64,000 bases of DNA from Haloarcula salinisoli (GCF_019599405.1 NZ_RKLQ01000002.1:820052-884051); one strand, 5' to 3'; shown: positions 34,712 to 44,007, counted from the first letter of the stretch. Made by a program: numbers and translations. The notes: generated by a model not told the origin, from the letters alone.

Positions 34712-36118
34712 ATGACCCACGTCGTCATCATCGGTGCGTACGGCAGCGCCGGCGCGGCCGTCGCCGGTGAACTCGCCCCCGTAGACGGAATCGACCTCAC
34801 GCTCGTCGACGACGGGGACCCCGGCGGTGGGCTCTGCATCCTCAAGGGGTGTATGCCGTCGAAGGAAGTGCTGTCGGCCGGCGCCCACCGGTTCCAGGCG
34901 CGCCACGACGAACGGCTCGTCGGTGACCCGCCCGAGGTCGACCTCGAAGCGACCGTCGAACGGAAGGACGACCACGTGCTGGGCTGGGCCCAGCACCGCC
35001 GCGAGGGGATACACGAACTCGCCGAGTACGAGGGCGTCGACTTTGTCCACGCCACCGCCGAGTTCGTCGACGACTATACCGTCCGCGCGGGCGGGCGAAC
35101 CTTCGAGGCCGACTACGTCGTCGTCGCCACTGGTTCGACCGTCTACGTCCCCGACACACCCGGTATTGAGACCGTCGACTACATGACCAGCGCCGACGTG
35201 CTCGACGCGACGGAACTGCCCGACTCGGGAATCGTGATGGGCTTTGGCTACATCGGGATGGAACTCGTGCCGTACCTGGCAGAGGCCGGCGGGATGGAGC
35301 TCACGGTGATAGAACACGACGCCCGGCCCATCGACGAGGCCGACCCCGCCTTCGGCGACGCCGCCCGCGACATCTACGAGGCCAACTGGGACGTCGAGAT
35401 ACCGACGAACTGCTACGAGTGCGAGCTGGAACCGACCGACGACGGCGGTGTCCGGCTGTACGTGGAGTTCGAGGATGGGAGCGAAAAGCAGTACGAGGCC
35501 GACCAGCTGTTCTGTTTCACGGGCCGCAAACCGACACTCGACGGCCTGGGTCTGGCGGAGACGTCAATCTCGACCGAGGGCGAGTGGGTCAGCGACACCA
35601 TGCAGACCGTCGACGCCGACCACGTCTACGCCGTCGGCGACGTCAACGGCAAGGAACCGATTCTCCACGTCGCCAAGGAGCAAGGGTTCAGGGCCGCACA
35701 GAACATCCTGCGCCAGGAGTCGGGCCAGCAACCCCTGCCCTACGAGAACGTCCACCACCACGTCATCTTCTCGGGGCTGGGCGTCTATCCGTTCGCCCGC
35801 GTCGGCCACAGCGAACAGAGCGCCCGCGAGGCGGGGTACGATGTGGTGTCGGCGACCCGGCAGGCCAGCGACGACGGCGTCTTCAAATCCAAGGACGTGT
35901 CCGAGGGACTCGCAAAGCTCGTGGTCGACGCCACGGACGGCACGGTACTGGGGTGGCAGGGACTGCACTACCACGCCGATAGTTTCGCGAAGACGCTCCA
36001 GGTCGTCGTCGAACTCGGACTCGACGTGCGAGCGATTCCGGACCGCGCATACCACCCGACGCTCCCCGAAAATCTCGACGGGCTGGTCCGGGACTGTGTG
36101 GCCCAGCTGGAGGGGTAA
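34712..36118 (+). CDS. FAD-dependent pyridine nucleotide-disulfide oxidoreductase
   Basis: 468 residues. N-terminal Rossmann GAYGSAGAAVAGEL binds FAD; GLCILKGCMPSKEV at about residues 45-58 carries the redox Cys pair with the C-x4-C spacing of the dihydrolipoamide dehydrogenase and mercuric reductase family; NAD(P) site GFGYIGMELVPYLAEAGG near 180; FAD site VYAVGDVNGKEPIL near 308; and C-terminal AYHPTLPENLDGLV with the His-x4-Glu catalytic dyad. No lipoyl or mercury-binding domain is fused and no 2-oxoacid dehydrogenase genes are adjacent, so its substrate is undetermined. Confidence 0.88.
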   Translation: MTHVVIIGAYGSAGAAVAGELAPVDGIDLTLVDDGDPGGGLCILKGCMPSKEVLSAGAHRFQARHDERLVGDPPEVDLEATVERKDDHVLGWAQHRREGIHELAEYEGVDFVHATAEFVDDYTVRAGGRTFEADYVVVATGSTVYVPDTPGIETVDYMTSADVLDATELPDSGIVMGFGYIGMELVPYLAEAGGMELTVIEHDARPIDEADPAFGDAARDIYEANWDVEIPTNCYECELEPTDDGGVRLYVEFEDGSEKQYEADQLFCFTGRKPTLDGLGLAETSISTEGEWVSDTMQTVDADHVYAVGDVNGKEPILHVAKEQGFRAAQNILRQESGQQPLPYENVHHHVIFSGLGVYPFARVGHSEQSAREAGYDVVSATRQASDDGVFKSKDVSEGLAKLVVDATDGTVLGWQGLHYHADSFAKTLQVVVELGLDVRAIPDRAYHPTLPENLDGLVRDCVAQLEG

Positions 36119-36120
36119 CG

Positions 36121-36300
36121 TTACTGCTGGGGCGTCGACGGATAGCGGTCCAGTTCGACGAACTCGGAGTTGCCACAGGCCCGGCAATCTCTGGGCGGCT
36201 GGTACGTATGGTCCGGCGGTTCCCCGTCGACGACGCCCGCGACGATGTTGTTACAGTTCTCGCAGACGTACTCCTTCGGACGCTCTGGCTGGTGTGCCAT
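36121..36300 (-). CDS. Small zinc-ribbon protein
   Basis: 59 residues, shorter than usual annotation cut-offs. Translation from ATG 36300 begins MAHQPERPKEYVCENCNNIV, has a second knuckle DCRACGNSEFVEL near residue 41 and ends in TAA at 36121. Two Cys-x2-Cys pairs 20 residues apart make a rubredoxin-like or zinc-ribbon fold. Codon use is normal for the region and the frame has no internal stop. It converges on the oxidoreductase with 2 nt between stops; role unknown. Confidence 0.7.
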   Translation of the reverse strand: MAHQPERPKEYVCENCNNIVAGVVDGEPPDHTYQPPRDCRACGNSEFVELDRYPSTPQQ

Positions 36301-36488
36301 ATCGTGTTATAGAAATCACACGTCCATAAACGTAGGTCCCGGCCGCCCTGCAGTGGCACTATCGCCGCGGCCGACATCGGTGCGCAGGCGGGTCGACGCC
36401 GCCATCACCCGCGACGCCCGAGCGAGTCGCCGAGTGTGCGTCTGTCCGAGCCCGCTCGATACGTCCCACGAGCTGCCTGGCCCGACAG

Positions 36489-38582
36489 CTACTTGATGGC
36501 TGTGAGACCGAAGCCCCCGACGTAGAGTTTCTCATCGACGATAGCCGGCGACGTCTCGACACCGCTCTGGGTCGAGACCGACCACTGCTCCTCGCCGTCG
36601 TCCGTGCCGAGCGCGCGAAGCTCACCGTCGCCGGTACCCACGTAGACGGTGTCGACAGTAACGAGCGGCGAACTGACATTGATTCGCTGACCCATTTCGG
36701 TGGACCACTCGACGTCGCCGTCGTCCGCCTCCAGGGCGTAGAGCGTGCCGTCGTTGTCGCCGACGTACACCATCTCGTCGGTTATGGCGGGTGCGGTCCT
36801 GAGGATGTGGAGCTCGTCGCTCTCCCATGCCTCGTCGCCGCTCTCCAGGTCGTAGGCTTTGACCGTCTCGTCGATGGGGACGTAGAGGTGGTCCGCACCG
36901 ACGGCAGGGGTGTACTCGAGATATGCCTCGTCGATGGACGCGGTCCACTGTTCCGACCCGTCGCCGGCGGCGACGGCCGCCACGTTGCCGTCCGTATCGC
37001 AAACGTATACGGTACCGTCGACGACAGCCGGGGCAGCGAGGATTCCGTCGCCGGGCTCGTAGCGCCACTGTTCGGAGCCGTCACCGGTGTCGAGGGCGAC
37101 CAGATGGCCGGCGTCGCTGGGGGCGTACACCGTCCCGTCGACCACCGCGGGCGACCCCAGCACGCGGTGTTCGATGTCGACGCTCCACTGTTTCTTCCCG
37201 TTTGCCGCGTTCAGCGCGTGTATCATCCCCTCGCTGTCCCCGACGTAGACCGTCCCGTCTCGGACTGTCGGCGGACACTTGACCGCCGCATCGACGGACT
37301 TTACCCACTGTTCGGAGCCGTCGGCGGCGTCGACGGCCCTGACCGCGCGGTCGTTGTCCCCGAAGTAGACGGTCCCGTCGACGACAGCCGGTGCCGACTC
37401 GACCCGCATATACGTCTGGACGACCCACTGTTTGGTCCCTGAGCCCCTGTCGAAGGCGAAGATGCGTCCGGTCCCGCCGGTCGCGACGACGGTGTCACCG
37501 ACGACGACCGGTTTGTGCATCCGGAGGTTGTCCTCGTAGGTCCATTGCTGAGACCCGTCGGACAGCGAGACGACGTGTAACGTCCCGCCCGCGTCCCCGG
37601 CGTAAACCGTCCCGTCGGCGACGGTTACCGACGCCTCCAGTCCGAACGCCTCGTCGTAGCGCCACTTTTCGCTGCCGTCCGCGGCCGACAGGGCGACTAT
37701 CCTGTCCCCGAACAGACCGACTATCACCGTCCCGTCCGCCACAGTCGGTGGGACGGCTATGTTGTCGCCGAGCTCGTGGCGCCACTGTCTACTGCCGTCG
37801 TCCCTGGTCAGTGCCGTGACGAACGCTCCCTCGGTGAAGTACACGTTGTCGGCGTCGACGTCGACGCCCTCCGCTGTCGAACCGTCGAAGGCCGTCCACT
37901 GCTGGGTACCGTCCGCGACCGATACCGCGGCAACACCCCTGTCGCTGCCCACGTAGACGACACCGTCCCGGACGGCGGGGGCGGCGTTGGCCGAAATGTC
38001 CGTCGACCAGAGAACCGTGCCGTCGTCGGTGTCTAGCGCCGCCAGGTTGTAGTCGACGGAGTACAGGATGCGCCCGTCGACGACTGTCGGACTGAACGAC
38101 TTCCCGTCGCCGGTGTCGACCTGCCAGCGTTCGCTCCCGTCGCCCGTGGCCAGCGCGTAGAGCGTGTTGCCACTGGGTACGTACACCGTATCGTCCGCGA
38201 CGGCCGGCGCGACCCCGAGACCGGAGTCGAATCGGACCTCCCACTCGATGTCACCGCTCCCGAGGTCGATGGCTGTCAGAACACCGGCCTCGCTCCCGAC
38301 GTAGGCAGTCCCGTCACCGACGGCCGCCCCAGTCGGTTCGTAGCCGGCTGCACGCGTCTCGTAGGTCCACTGCTTCGTGCCGTCACTCGGCCCCGATTCG
38401 GGCACCGGAGTCCCCTCGCCATCGGGCACTGTCAGCGAGCCCGTCCGCGCCAGGTCGCCGCCAAACGTCCAGTAGCCCGCCGACTCGGACCCCCCAAACG
38501 GGAGGAACCCACAGCCCGCCAGTCCAGCGGCCCCACTGGCCGCGACAATACCGAGATACTCCCGTCGACTTACCCCAGTCAT
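36489..38582 (-). CDS. Tat-exported lipoprotein with 16 PQQ-type propeller repeats
   Basis: 697 residues from ATG 38582. The signal SRREYLGIVAASGAAGLAGC has the twin arginine and a lipobox, so it is a folded lipoprotein on the outer face of the membrane. After the linker, sixteen repeats of about 40 residues follow, each of the form 'hydrophobic-P-A-V-x-D-G-T-V-Y-V-G ... A-L-x-x-x-D-G-x-x-x-W'. Sixteen repeats match two eight-bladed beta-propellers (inference). Similar to BamB/PQQ-binding-like proteins, though no quinone-binding enzyme residues are evident. It is probably a binding or scaffold protein. Monocistronic. Confidence 0.88.
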   Translation of the reverse strand: MTGVSRREYLGIVAASGAAGLAGCGFLPFGGSESAGYWTFGGDLARTGSLTVPDGEGTPVPESGPSDGTKQWTYETRAAGYEPTGAAVGDGTAYVGSEAGVLTAIDLGSGDIEWEVRFDSGLGVAPAVADDTVYVPSGNTLYALATGDGSERWQVDTGDGKSFSPTVVDGRILYSVDYNLAALDTDDGTVLWSTDISANAAPAVRDGVVYVGSDRGVAAVSVADGTQQWTAFDGSTAEGVDVDADNVYFTEGAFVTALTRDDGSRQWRHELGDNIAVPPTVADGTVIVGLFGDRIVALSAADGSEKWRYDEAFGLEASVTVADGTVYAGDAGGTLHVVSLSDGSQQWTYEDNLRMHKPVVVGDTVVATGGTGRIFAFDRGSGTKQWVVQTYMRVESAPAVVDGTVYFGDNDRAVRAVDAADGSEQWVKSVDAAVKCPPTVRDGTVYVGDSEGMIHALNAANGKKQWSVDIEHRVLGSPAVVDGTVYAPSDAGHLVALDTGDGSEQWRYEPGDGILAAPAVVDGTVYVCDTDGNVAAVAAGDGSEQWTASIDEAYLEYTPAVGADHLYVPIDETVKAYDLESGDEAWESDELHILRTAPAITDEMVYVGDNDGTLYALEADDGDVEWSTEMGQRINVSSPLVTVDTVYVGTGDGELRALGTDDGEEQWSVSTQSGVETSPAIVDEKLYVGGFGLTAIK

Positions 38583-38686
38583 AACCACGCACCCATAGCT
38601 TGTTTTTACGACAGCAGGGCCTACATTAAGCCTTATCAATCACCGTCAGGAGTGGCCGGAGTCGACCTACCGGGGGCGGGAGCCAC

Positions 38687-39418
38687 TCACTCCGGCGCGC
38701 GGTCGGCCAGTACCGGAATCTCGGCGAGTCGGTCGGCGTCGAGGGCGGCCCAGTCGACGCCGTCGGAGCGCGGATACGGGGTGTCGGTCTCGACGGTTCG
38801 TTCGGGCGTGACGACGTAGTCCATCGGCACGTCGTGGGCGTCGACGGGGACGGTGGCGTCGGGAACGGCACTGTCGGGGCCGTCGAGGACCTGGAGTTCG
38901 TGGACGGTCGTCAGCGTCGGCGTGGAGTCGTCGACCAGTCCGAGTTCGGCGAGCACGGCGTACTCGAGGTCGCTGTACCCCTCGCCCTTGCCGATACGGG
39001 CGCCGTCTTCGGTCACCCCGACCGACCCCGAGACCACGAGGTCGAGGCTCTCGACGGCTTCGGGGCCGACCTGCCTGGCGTTGTCGGCGACGTTCGAGAC
39101 GGCCGGGGCCGCCTCGATATCGTCGAGTTCGGTCGGGTCCAGCTCGTAGAAACAGCGCCGGTCCCGAAGCCGCGGGACCGCCATGTACACCGTCTTGCCC
39201 GCCCGGAGCGCGGCCCGGCGAAGCGGGAGCTGGGGGGAGTCGGGATTGGCTTTCACCGTCTCGGCGCGCTCCCAGACGGCCGTCTCGGTCACCCGTTCGG
39301 CGGCCGTGGCGGCCCCCTCGTAGTTCGGTATCCGGTCGTGTGGCGGGAACGGGAACCGGGCGACCCCGTCGGCCTCCAGCCGGTCCCACACCCGCTCGCG
39401 GATGGCCTGCTTGTCCAT
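38687..39418 (-). CDS. 5-formyltetrahydrofolate cyclo-ligase family protein
   Basis: 243 residues from ATG 39418 (MDKQAIRERVWDRLEADG). Family features: basic start with KQAIRERVW, ETVKANPDSPQLPLRRAALRAGKTVYMAVPRL, and the conserved phosphate loop GARIGKGEGYSDLEYAVLAELG near residue 150. The enzyme converts 5-formyl-THF to 5,10-methenyl-THF using ATP. Archaeal members may serve other cofactors, so the exact substrate is unsure. Downstream gene is the PQQ lipoprotein, same strand, about 100 nt away. Confidence 0.85.
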   Translation of the reverse strand: MDKQAIRERVWDRLEADGVARFPFPPHDRIPNYEGAATAAERVTETAVWERAETVKANPDSPQLPLRRAALRAGKTVYMAVPRLRDRRCFYELDPTELDDIEAAPAVSNVADNARQVGPEAVESLDLVVSGSVGVTEDGARIGKGEGYSDLEYAVLAELGLVDDSTPTLTTVHELQVLDGPDSAVPDATVPVDAHDVPMDYVVTPERTVETDTPYPRSDGVDWAALDADRLAEIPVLADRAPE

Positions 39419-39626
39419 ACCGCGTCCTCGAAGGCCAGCCACACGGCTCTCACGGTTCTGCCAGAGCCAAAAGTATTCTCTATATGAGATATCTGCGCGA
39501 CGAGTGAGTCCCGAACCGGGACGCGCGGAGCCAGCACTCTATGGGCGCCCGCTCGGGGGCGATGGCGGGCGGGCTGGAGAGCCGGACCATCGTCGCCCAC
39601 CTGACACTGTTCCGGGACCGTCCCGC

Positions 39627-40118
39627 TCAGTCGCTGGCTATCTGCTGCTCGTCGAACTGCTCGCTGGCCTCCGTCAGCTCCTCGAGGGCGTCCTGTTCCT
39701 CCCGGAGCGTCTCGACCAGTAGTTCGGCGGCCTCGTCGTGGCCGGTCTTCTCCGCCAGCGAGACGAGGTTGCCGTAGGCCGCTATCTCGTAGTGTTCGGT
39801 CTTCTGTCCCATTCCCATGTTGTACCGGTCCAGTACTTCGCCGTCGTTTGCCCCGGCGAACTTGTCGTGTTCGTCTAGCATCGCGGTTACCACGATGTCT
39901 TCTCTGGCTTCAGGCTCCTCGCCCATCGCCTCAAACACCTGCTCCAGCCGCTGGACCTGCGCCTCGGTCTCCTCGCGGTGGCTGGCAAAGGCGTGACTGA
40001 CCGCCTGGATGCCCGTCTCTTCGGCGAGGGCATCCAGCGCGTCGACCTGCTGCTGTTCGGTGTAGTACAGTTCCTGGACGCCTTCGACGAGCAGTTGCTC
40101 AATCGAGTCAGTTGTCAT
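39627..40118 (-). CDS. DUF892 ferritin-like (YciF/YciE type) stress protein
   Basis: 163 residues from ATG 40118 (MTTDSIEQLLVEGVQELYYTEQQ). DUF892 signature: VEGVQELYYTEQQQVDALDAL, then SHREETEAQVQRLEQVFEAMG and GQKTEHYEIAAYGNLVSLAEKTGHDEAAELL. The acid and His positions of a four-helix ferritin-like bundle are retained. Homologues are induced by osmotic or oxidative stress; whether metal is bound is unproven. Head-to-head with the F420-type oxidoreductase, 279 nt apart. Confidence 0.88.
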   Translation of the reverse strand: MTTDSIEQLLVEGVQELYYTEQQQVDALDALAEETGIQAVSHAFASHREETEAQVQRLEQVFEAMGEEPEAREDIVVTAMLDEHDKFAGANDGEVLDRYNMGMGQKTEHYEIAAYGNLVSLAEKTGHDEAAELLVETLREEQDALEELTEASEQFDEQQIASD

Positions 40119-40397
40119 GGCCACGTTCGGGTTCGGGCGAGCGAGCAATGAGCCGCTGGGTTGCAACTGCGCGCCACCCCGAGCGGTCGGCGCTGGCCAC
40201 CGACGTGTTCCGGCGAGGACTGTCGTGGTGTCGGTGGGCACGGCCGCCCGAAACAGTCGGGGCCGGCGACGCGAGGACCACTTCGAGGGGCCGAGCAGGG
40301 CGGACGGTTCACCTGGTGTCGCGACTACCCAAAACCGCCTTTCGACTGCCGGCAGTGGGCTCACTCCCGGAACGGGTGAGGCTAGGTCCCGAGAACG
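40119..40397. other. Intergenic gap, DUF892 to F420-type oxidoreductase
   Basis: About 280 nt between divergent starts. It must hold both promoters, but no clear TATA box stands out; open frames in it are compositional. A GAGAACGATG stretch precedes the downstream ATG. Confidence 0.4.
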
Positions 40398-41354
40398 ATG
40401 ACAGAGATAGGCTACACAGTATCCAGCGAGGAGCACAGCCCGACCGACCTGGTCGAGCACGCGCGGCGAGCGGAGGCCGCCGGCTTCGACTTCCTCTCGG
40501 TTTCGGACCACTACCACCCGTGGGTCAGCGAGCAGGGTGAGGCCCCGTTCGTCTGGTCGACGCTGGGCGGGATAGCGACCGCGACCGACGACATCGACGT
40601 CGGCGTCGGCGTCTCGGCGCCCATCATCCGCATCCATCCGGCCGTCTACGCCCAGGCCGTCGCCACCGTCGCCGCGATGTTCGACGGCCGCGAGTTCTAC
40701 GCCGGGGTCGGCACCGGCGAGAACCTGAACGAGCACGTCCTGGGCGACCGCTGGCCCGAACACGCCGTCCGCATCGAGATGCTCGAGGAGGCCGTCGATA
40801 TCTGCAAGCGCCTCTGGACGGGCCGGGAGGTCAGCCACCACGGGGAACACTACACCGTCGAGAACGCCCGACTGTTCACGCTGCCCGAGGAGCCACCGCC
40901 CGTCTGCGTCTCCGCCTACGGCGAGCGAGCCGCGACCGCCGCGGCCGACTTCGGTGACGGGTTCTGGTCGGTCGGCCCACAGGAGACCGTCGAGACCTGG
41001 GACGACCACGGTGGCGAGGGGCCCCGCTTCTGTCAGCTCCAGGCCTGTGTCGCCGAGACCGAGGCCGAGGCCGTCGCGACCGCCTACGAGAGGTGGCCCA
41101 ACTCGGCGCTCCCGGGCGAACTGAGCACCGAGCTGGCGACGCCGGCGCTGTTCGAACAGGCCGTCGAGATGGTCTCCGAGGACGATATCGCCGAGGGGAG
41201 CATCATTACCGACCCCGACCCACAGGCCCACATCGACAGCATCCAGGAAGCTATCGACGCCGGCTACGACCACGTCTACACGATGCAGATTGGCGACGAC
41301 CAGCAGGCGATGGTCGAGCTGTACGAGGAAGAGGTGTTGCCGTCGTTCGCGTAA
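40398..41354 (+). CDS. F420-dependent LLM-class oxidoreductase (TIGR03557-type)
   Basis: 318 residues. A luciferase-like (LLM) barrel: TEIGYTVSSEEHSPTDLVEHARRAEAAGFDFLSVSDHYHPWV, then FVWSTLGGIATATDDIDVGVGVSAPIIRIHPAVYAQAVATVAAMF and YAGVGTGENLNEHVLGDRWP, which match the family of archaeal F420-dependent glucose-6-phosphate dehydrogenase-like enzymes. It transfers hydride to or from coenzyme F420; substrate cannot be read. Monocistronic. Confidence 0.88.
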   Translation: MTEIGYTVSSEEHSPTDLVEHARRAEAAGFDFLSVSDHYHPWVSEQGEAPFVWSTLGGIATATDDIDVGVGVSAPIIRIHPAVYAQAVATVAAMFDGREFYAGVGTGENLNEHVLGDRWPEHAVRIEMLEEAVDICKRLWTGREVSHHGEHYTVENARLFTLPEEPPPVCVSAYGERAATAAADFGDGFWSVGPQETVETWDDHGGEGPRFCQLQACVAETEAEAVATAYERWPNSALPGELSTELATPALFEQAVEMVSEDDIAEGSIITDPDPQAHIDSIQEAIDAGYDHVYTMQIGDDQQAMVELYEEEVLPSFA

Positions 41355-41389
41355 CCGAACGGGAACAGTGAGCGGACTGTCGCCGTCGG

Positions 41390-42400
41390 TCAGCCGCCGC
41401 CTGGCTCGGCCGGCCAGGTGACGAACGTCTGGTTCCCGATTGCGAGCTGGAGCGTGAGGCTCGACGCGGCGTCGGGCACGTCGAACAGGAACACGCCCGC
41501 CTGGCTCTCCCCGGGCGGGTACGGGTCGACCTGTCCCTCGTAGCGCTCGGCGGCGTCCTTGTACTGGCCCCCTCGGTAGACCGAGCCGTCGGCCGCCAGC
41601 CGAACGTCGTACGGGTTCGGCAGCTTCACGGGCTCGCTGCCGACGTTCTCCGAACGGGCCTCGACGAGGACGAACGTCGAGCCGGACGGGGCGGTGTGTT
41701 CGTTCCCGTCACCGTCCGTGTAGGCGGTCGTCACCCGCACGGCGGTCGGCGTGAACTCGTAGGCGTGGTTGCCTGCGCGGACGGTGGCGGTCTCGCCCAG
41801 CCCCTCTTTCTCGAGGTCGGCCGTCTCGCGAGGCACGTCGGCGAAGTCGAACGTCCACCGCGCCGGCGGGGACTCGAGCAGGACCTGGAACTTGAGCGAG
41901 ACCGTCCCGGCCCCGTCGCCGTCGGGGGCGGGGAAGGCGATAGTCCCCTCGGCGCCCTCGCCGGGCGCCAATTCGCCGATGTCGCGGTACCGCTGGCCCT
42001 GGGTGCGGATGGCGGCACCGTCGACCTCCCGGCCCTCTGCCTCGAAGAACAGCCCGCGCGGAGGGTCGATTGCCGAGCTCCCCTCGTTTGCCACCCGGAC
42101 CGTGACGAACAGGAAGTAGGGCCTGGACTCGGGCGAATCGACGTATATCTCCCCGTCTCGGACGACGGAGACGGTCTCCAGCAGTCGGGGGTTCGACAGC
42201 TCGACGGAGAGGGCCACGCCGCTGTCGTTCGAGAACCGCGCTCCCTCGCCGAAGTCGAGCTCCAGGGGCTCACCCGCCGTCGACGACTGCCCGCCGTTGC
42301 CGGCTGACCGCCCGTCGTCACTGTCGAGGTCGGCACACCCCGCCAGTCCGGCAAGTGCGACTCCGCTCGCCTCCAACAGCCGTCGTCGCTGAAAATTCAT
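41390..42400 (-). CDS. Tat-type lipoprotein with two DUF4352-like domains
   Basis: 336 residues from ATG 42400. Signal MNFQRRRLLEASGVALAGLAGC has RRR and the lipobox. Two Ig-like DUF4352-type segments follow, each built around 'YFLFVTVRVANEGSSAID' and 'STFVLVEARSENVGSEPV' with a PxGESQ or APGEGAEG turn and a final hydrophobic strand. Function unknown, probably an envelope protein. Converges on the LLM gene, 35 nt apart. Confidence 0.75.
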   Translation of the reverse strand: MNFQRRRLLEASGVALAGLAGCADLDSDDGRSAGNGGQSSTAGEPLELDFGEGARFSNDSGVALSVELSNPRLLETVSVVRDGEIYVDSPESRPYFLFVTVRVANEGSSAIDPPRGLFFEAEGREVDGAAIRTQGQRYRDIGELAPGEGAEGTIAFPAPDGDGAGTVSLKFQVLLESPPARWTFDFADVPRETADLEKEGLGETATVRAGNHAYEFTPTAVRVTTAYTDGDGNEHTAPSGSTFVLVEARSENVGSEPVKLPNPYDVRLAADGSVYRGGQYKDAAERYEGQVDPYPPGESQAGVFLFDVPDAASSLTLQLAIGNQTFVTWPAEPGGG

Positions 42401-42673
42401 GGCTGGTATCGGGAGAGGTGTCACTAATTTCTTCCGCCCGCGAACCGCAGGAATCAGCCGACAGAGCGAGCGGGCGACGGTCGTCCGTGTGGCCGTGCTC
42501 GGTGGCTGCGTGGTGGGCCTCGGCACTCATAGGGTTCGTCACCGCCGGGGAGTCACCCCGGCTCGGAACACTGGCTCGTCATCGGCCGGCCGCACCTACC
42601 GGTCGCTGGCGGTTGTCCCTTTCGGGTGCAAATTGGAACAAGGGCTAAAGGACCCCAGAACCTCGGAGTAGCC
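42401..42673. other. Intergenic gap between divergent lipoprotein genes
   Basis: 273 nt upstream of both the DUF4352 gene and the DsbA-like gene. I see no clear operator; an open frame at 42399-42671 is arginine-rich and has no family features, so it was not called. The final 70 nt include GCAAATTGGAACAAGGGC, an A/T-richer stretch near the DsbA-like promoter. Confidence 0.4.
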
Positions 42674-43345
42674 ATGAACAGGCGACGATATCTGACACTC
42701 GCCGGCGCGGGTGTCGTCGGCTCGCTCGCGGGCTGTGGCGGCAGCAGCGGCAGCGGACCCAACGGGAGCAACGGCGGCCAGTCCATCGACGACCACCCGG
42801 CGGCGGCGAACCTCGAGGCCCAGCCCCGACAGGGCGACCTCGGCGGGAACGTCGTGCTCGCCTTCGAGGACCCCTCGTGTACGCAGTGTCGGCGGTTCCA
42901 CGAGAACGCGGTCCCGAAAATCGAGGAAAACATCGTCGACGCGGGCGAGGGGGCCTACGTCGTTCGGACCTACCCAATCATCTATCCCTGGGGGAAGCCG
43001 GCGACGCAGGCCTTGGAGTCGGCCTTTGCCCGCAGCGAGGGGGCGTTCTGGGCGCTGTTTAACCACTACTTTGCCGAGCAGGGACAGTTCAACGACGACA
43101 ACGTCCTCGACCGCACGGAACAGTTCCTCACGAACTCGACGGATATAGACGGGTCGTCGGTGGTCGCAGACGCCAGAAACGAGGCCCACGACGACGCGGT
43201 GCAGGCGGACATCACGGCCGCCGAGGACGCCGAGTTGCCACAGCAGACGCCCATCGTCCTGCTCTTTCGCGACGGCCAGTTCGCCACGCGGGCCAACGGG
43301 AGCGTGAGCTACGACCTCATCGCCAACGCGCTGGAGGTCAACTGA
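42674..43345 (+). CDS. DsbA/thioredoxin-fold lipoprotein
   Basis: 223 residues from ATG 42674. Signal NRRRYLTLAGAGVVGSLAGC is twin-arginine with lipobox, then a Gly/Ser/Asn linker. The thioredoxin core has the active site DPSCTQCRRFHENAVPKIEE (C-x2-C) near residue 82 and ends with ELPQQTPIVLLFRDGQFATRANG, containing the cis-Pro. It is a DsbA/DSBA-like protein that could oxidise or reduce protein thiols outside the cell. The next gene overlaps its stop by one base, so the two are co-translated. Confidence 0.88.
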   Translation: MNRRRYLTLAGAGVVGSLAGCGGSSGSGPNGSNGGQSIDDHPAAANLEAQPRQGDLGGNVVLAFEDPSCTQCRRFHENAVPKIEENIVDAGEGAYVVRTYPIIYPWGKPATQALESAFARSEGAFWALFNHYFAEQGQFNDDNVLDRTEQFLTNSTDIDGSSVVADARNEAHDDAVQADITAAEDAELPQQTPIVLLFRDGQFATRANGSVSYDLIANALEVN

Positions 43346-43956
43346 TGGGCGCCGTGGGGCGGTCGCTGCGGGGCGTGCGACTCCCCACTCGGCCCCGGGA
43401 CTGGCAGCTGATGGGCCGGACCGTGCGGCTCGTGCTCACGGTGCCGACCTACGCGGTCATCGCCGTCCTCGCCAGCGCCCTCTCGCTGACCGCGTTCGTC
43501 GTCTCGCTGAACGTGCCCATCGTGCTGGACCTCGTGGTCGGTGGCTCGCTCCCGCTCTCGAGCCGGCTGACCATCCTCGGGGAGCTGTACCCCTTCGTCG
43601 GCGCCAACTTCACCGCAACGCAGGGGCTCCTGCTGGTGGCGGTCGCGCTGCTGACCGGCGTCGACGTCGCGATGGCGGCGTACCACTTCCGCGAGCACGG
43701 GCTCGACCTCCAGCAGGGCGGTGCGGGGGCGGCGGGACTCGTCCTCGGGACGCTCGGTGCGGGCTGTGCGGCCTGTGGGTCCGCGGTTCTGGTCGGGCTG
43801 TTGTCGCTGCTGGGCGTGACTGGCGGCCTGCTCTTTCTCCCGTTAGAGGGCCTCGAGTTCGCGCTCGGCGCGCTGGTCGTCCTGACGCTGTCGATTTACT
43901 GGCTGGCCGACGGGATGCGCGGCGGCGAGATAAACGGCTGTCCGGTCGACATCTGA
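43345..43956 (+). CDS. Membrane partner of the DsbA-like protein with cysteine pair
   Basis: 203 residues; ATG shares the A of the upstream TGA (TGATG). Four or five hydrophobic helices; the fourth begins GTLGAGCAACGSAVLVGLLSLLGVTGG, putting a Cys-x2-Cys at its membrane entrance, and a further Cys sits near the C-terminus (EINGCPVDI). It resembles haloarchaeal DUF-type proteins found after DsbA-like genes. A redox relay like DsbB/VKOR or CcdA is suggested by the position of the cysteines, but no quinone or heme motif is visible. Confidence 0.7.
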   Translation: MGAVGRSLRGVRLPTRPRDWQLMGRTVRLVLTVPTYAVIAVLASALSLTAFVVSLNVPIVLDLVVGGSLPLSSRLTILGELYPFVGANFTATQGLLLVAVALLTGVDVAMAAYHFREHGLDLQQGGAGAAGLVLGTLGAGCAACGSAVLVGLLSLLGVTGGLLFLPLEGLEFALGALVVLTLSIYWLADGMRGGEINGCPVDI

Positions 43957-44007
43957 CATCCAAGCGAACAGTTTTCAGGCGGCCAACCGAACCACGGTGT
44001 ACCGAGT

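Noticed and set aside
42399-42671. 90-codon frame between the lipoprotein genes
   Set aside because: Arg-rich, no motif, covers both promoters.
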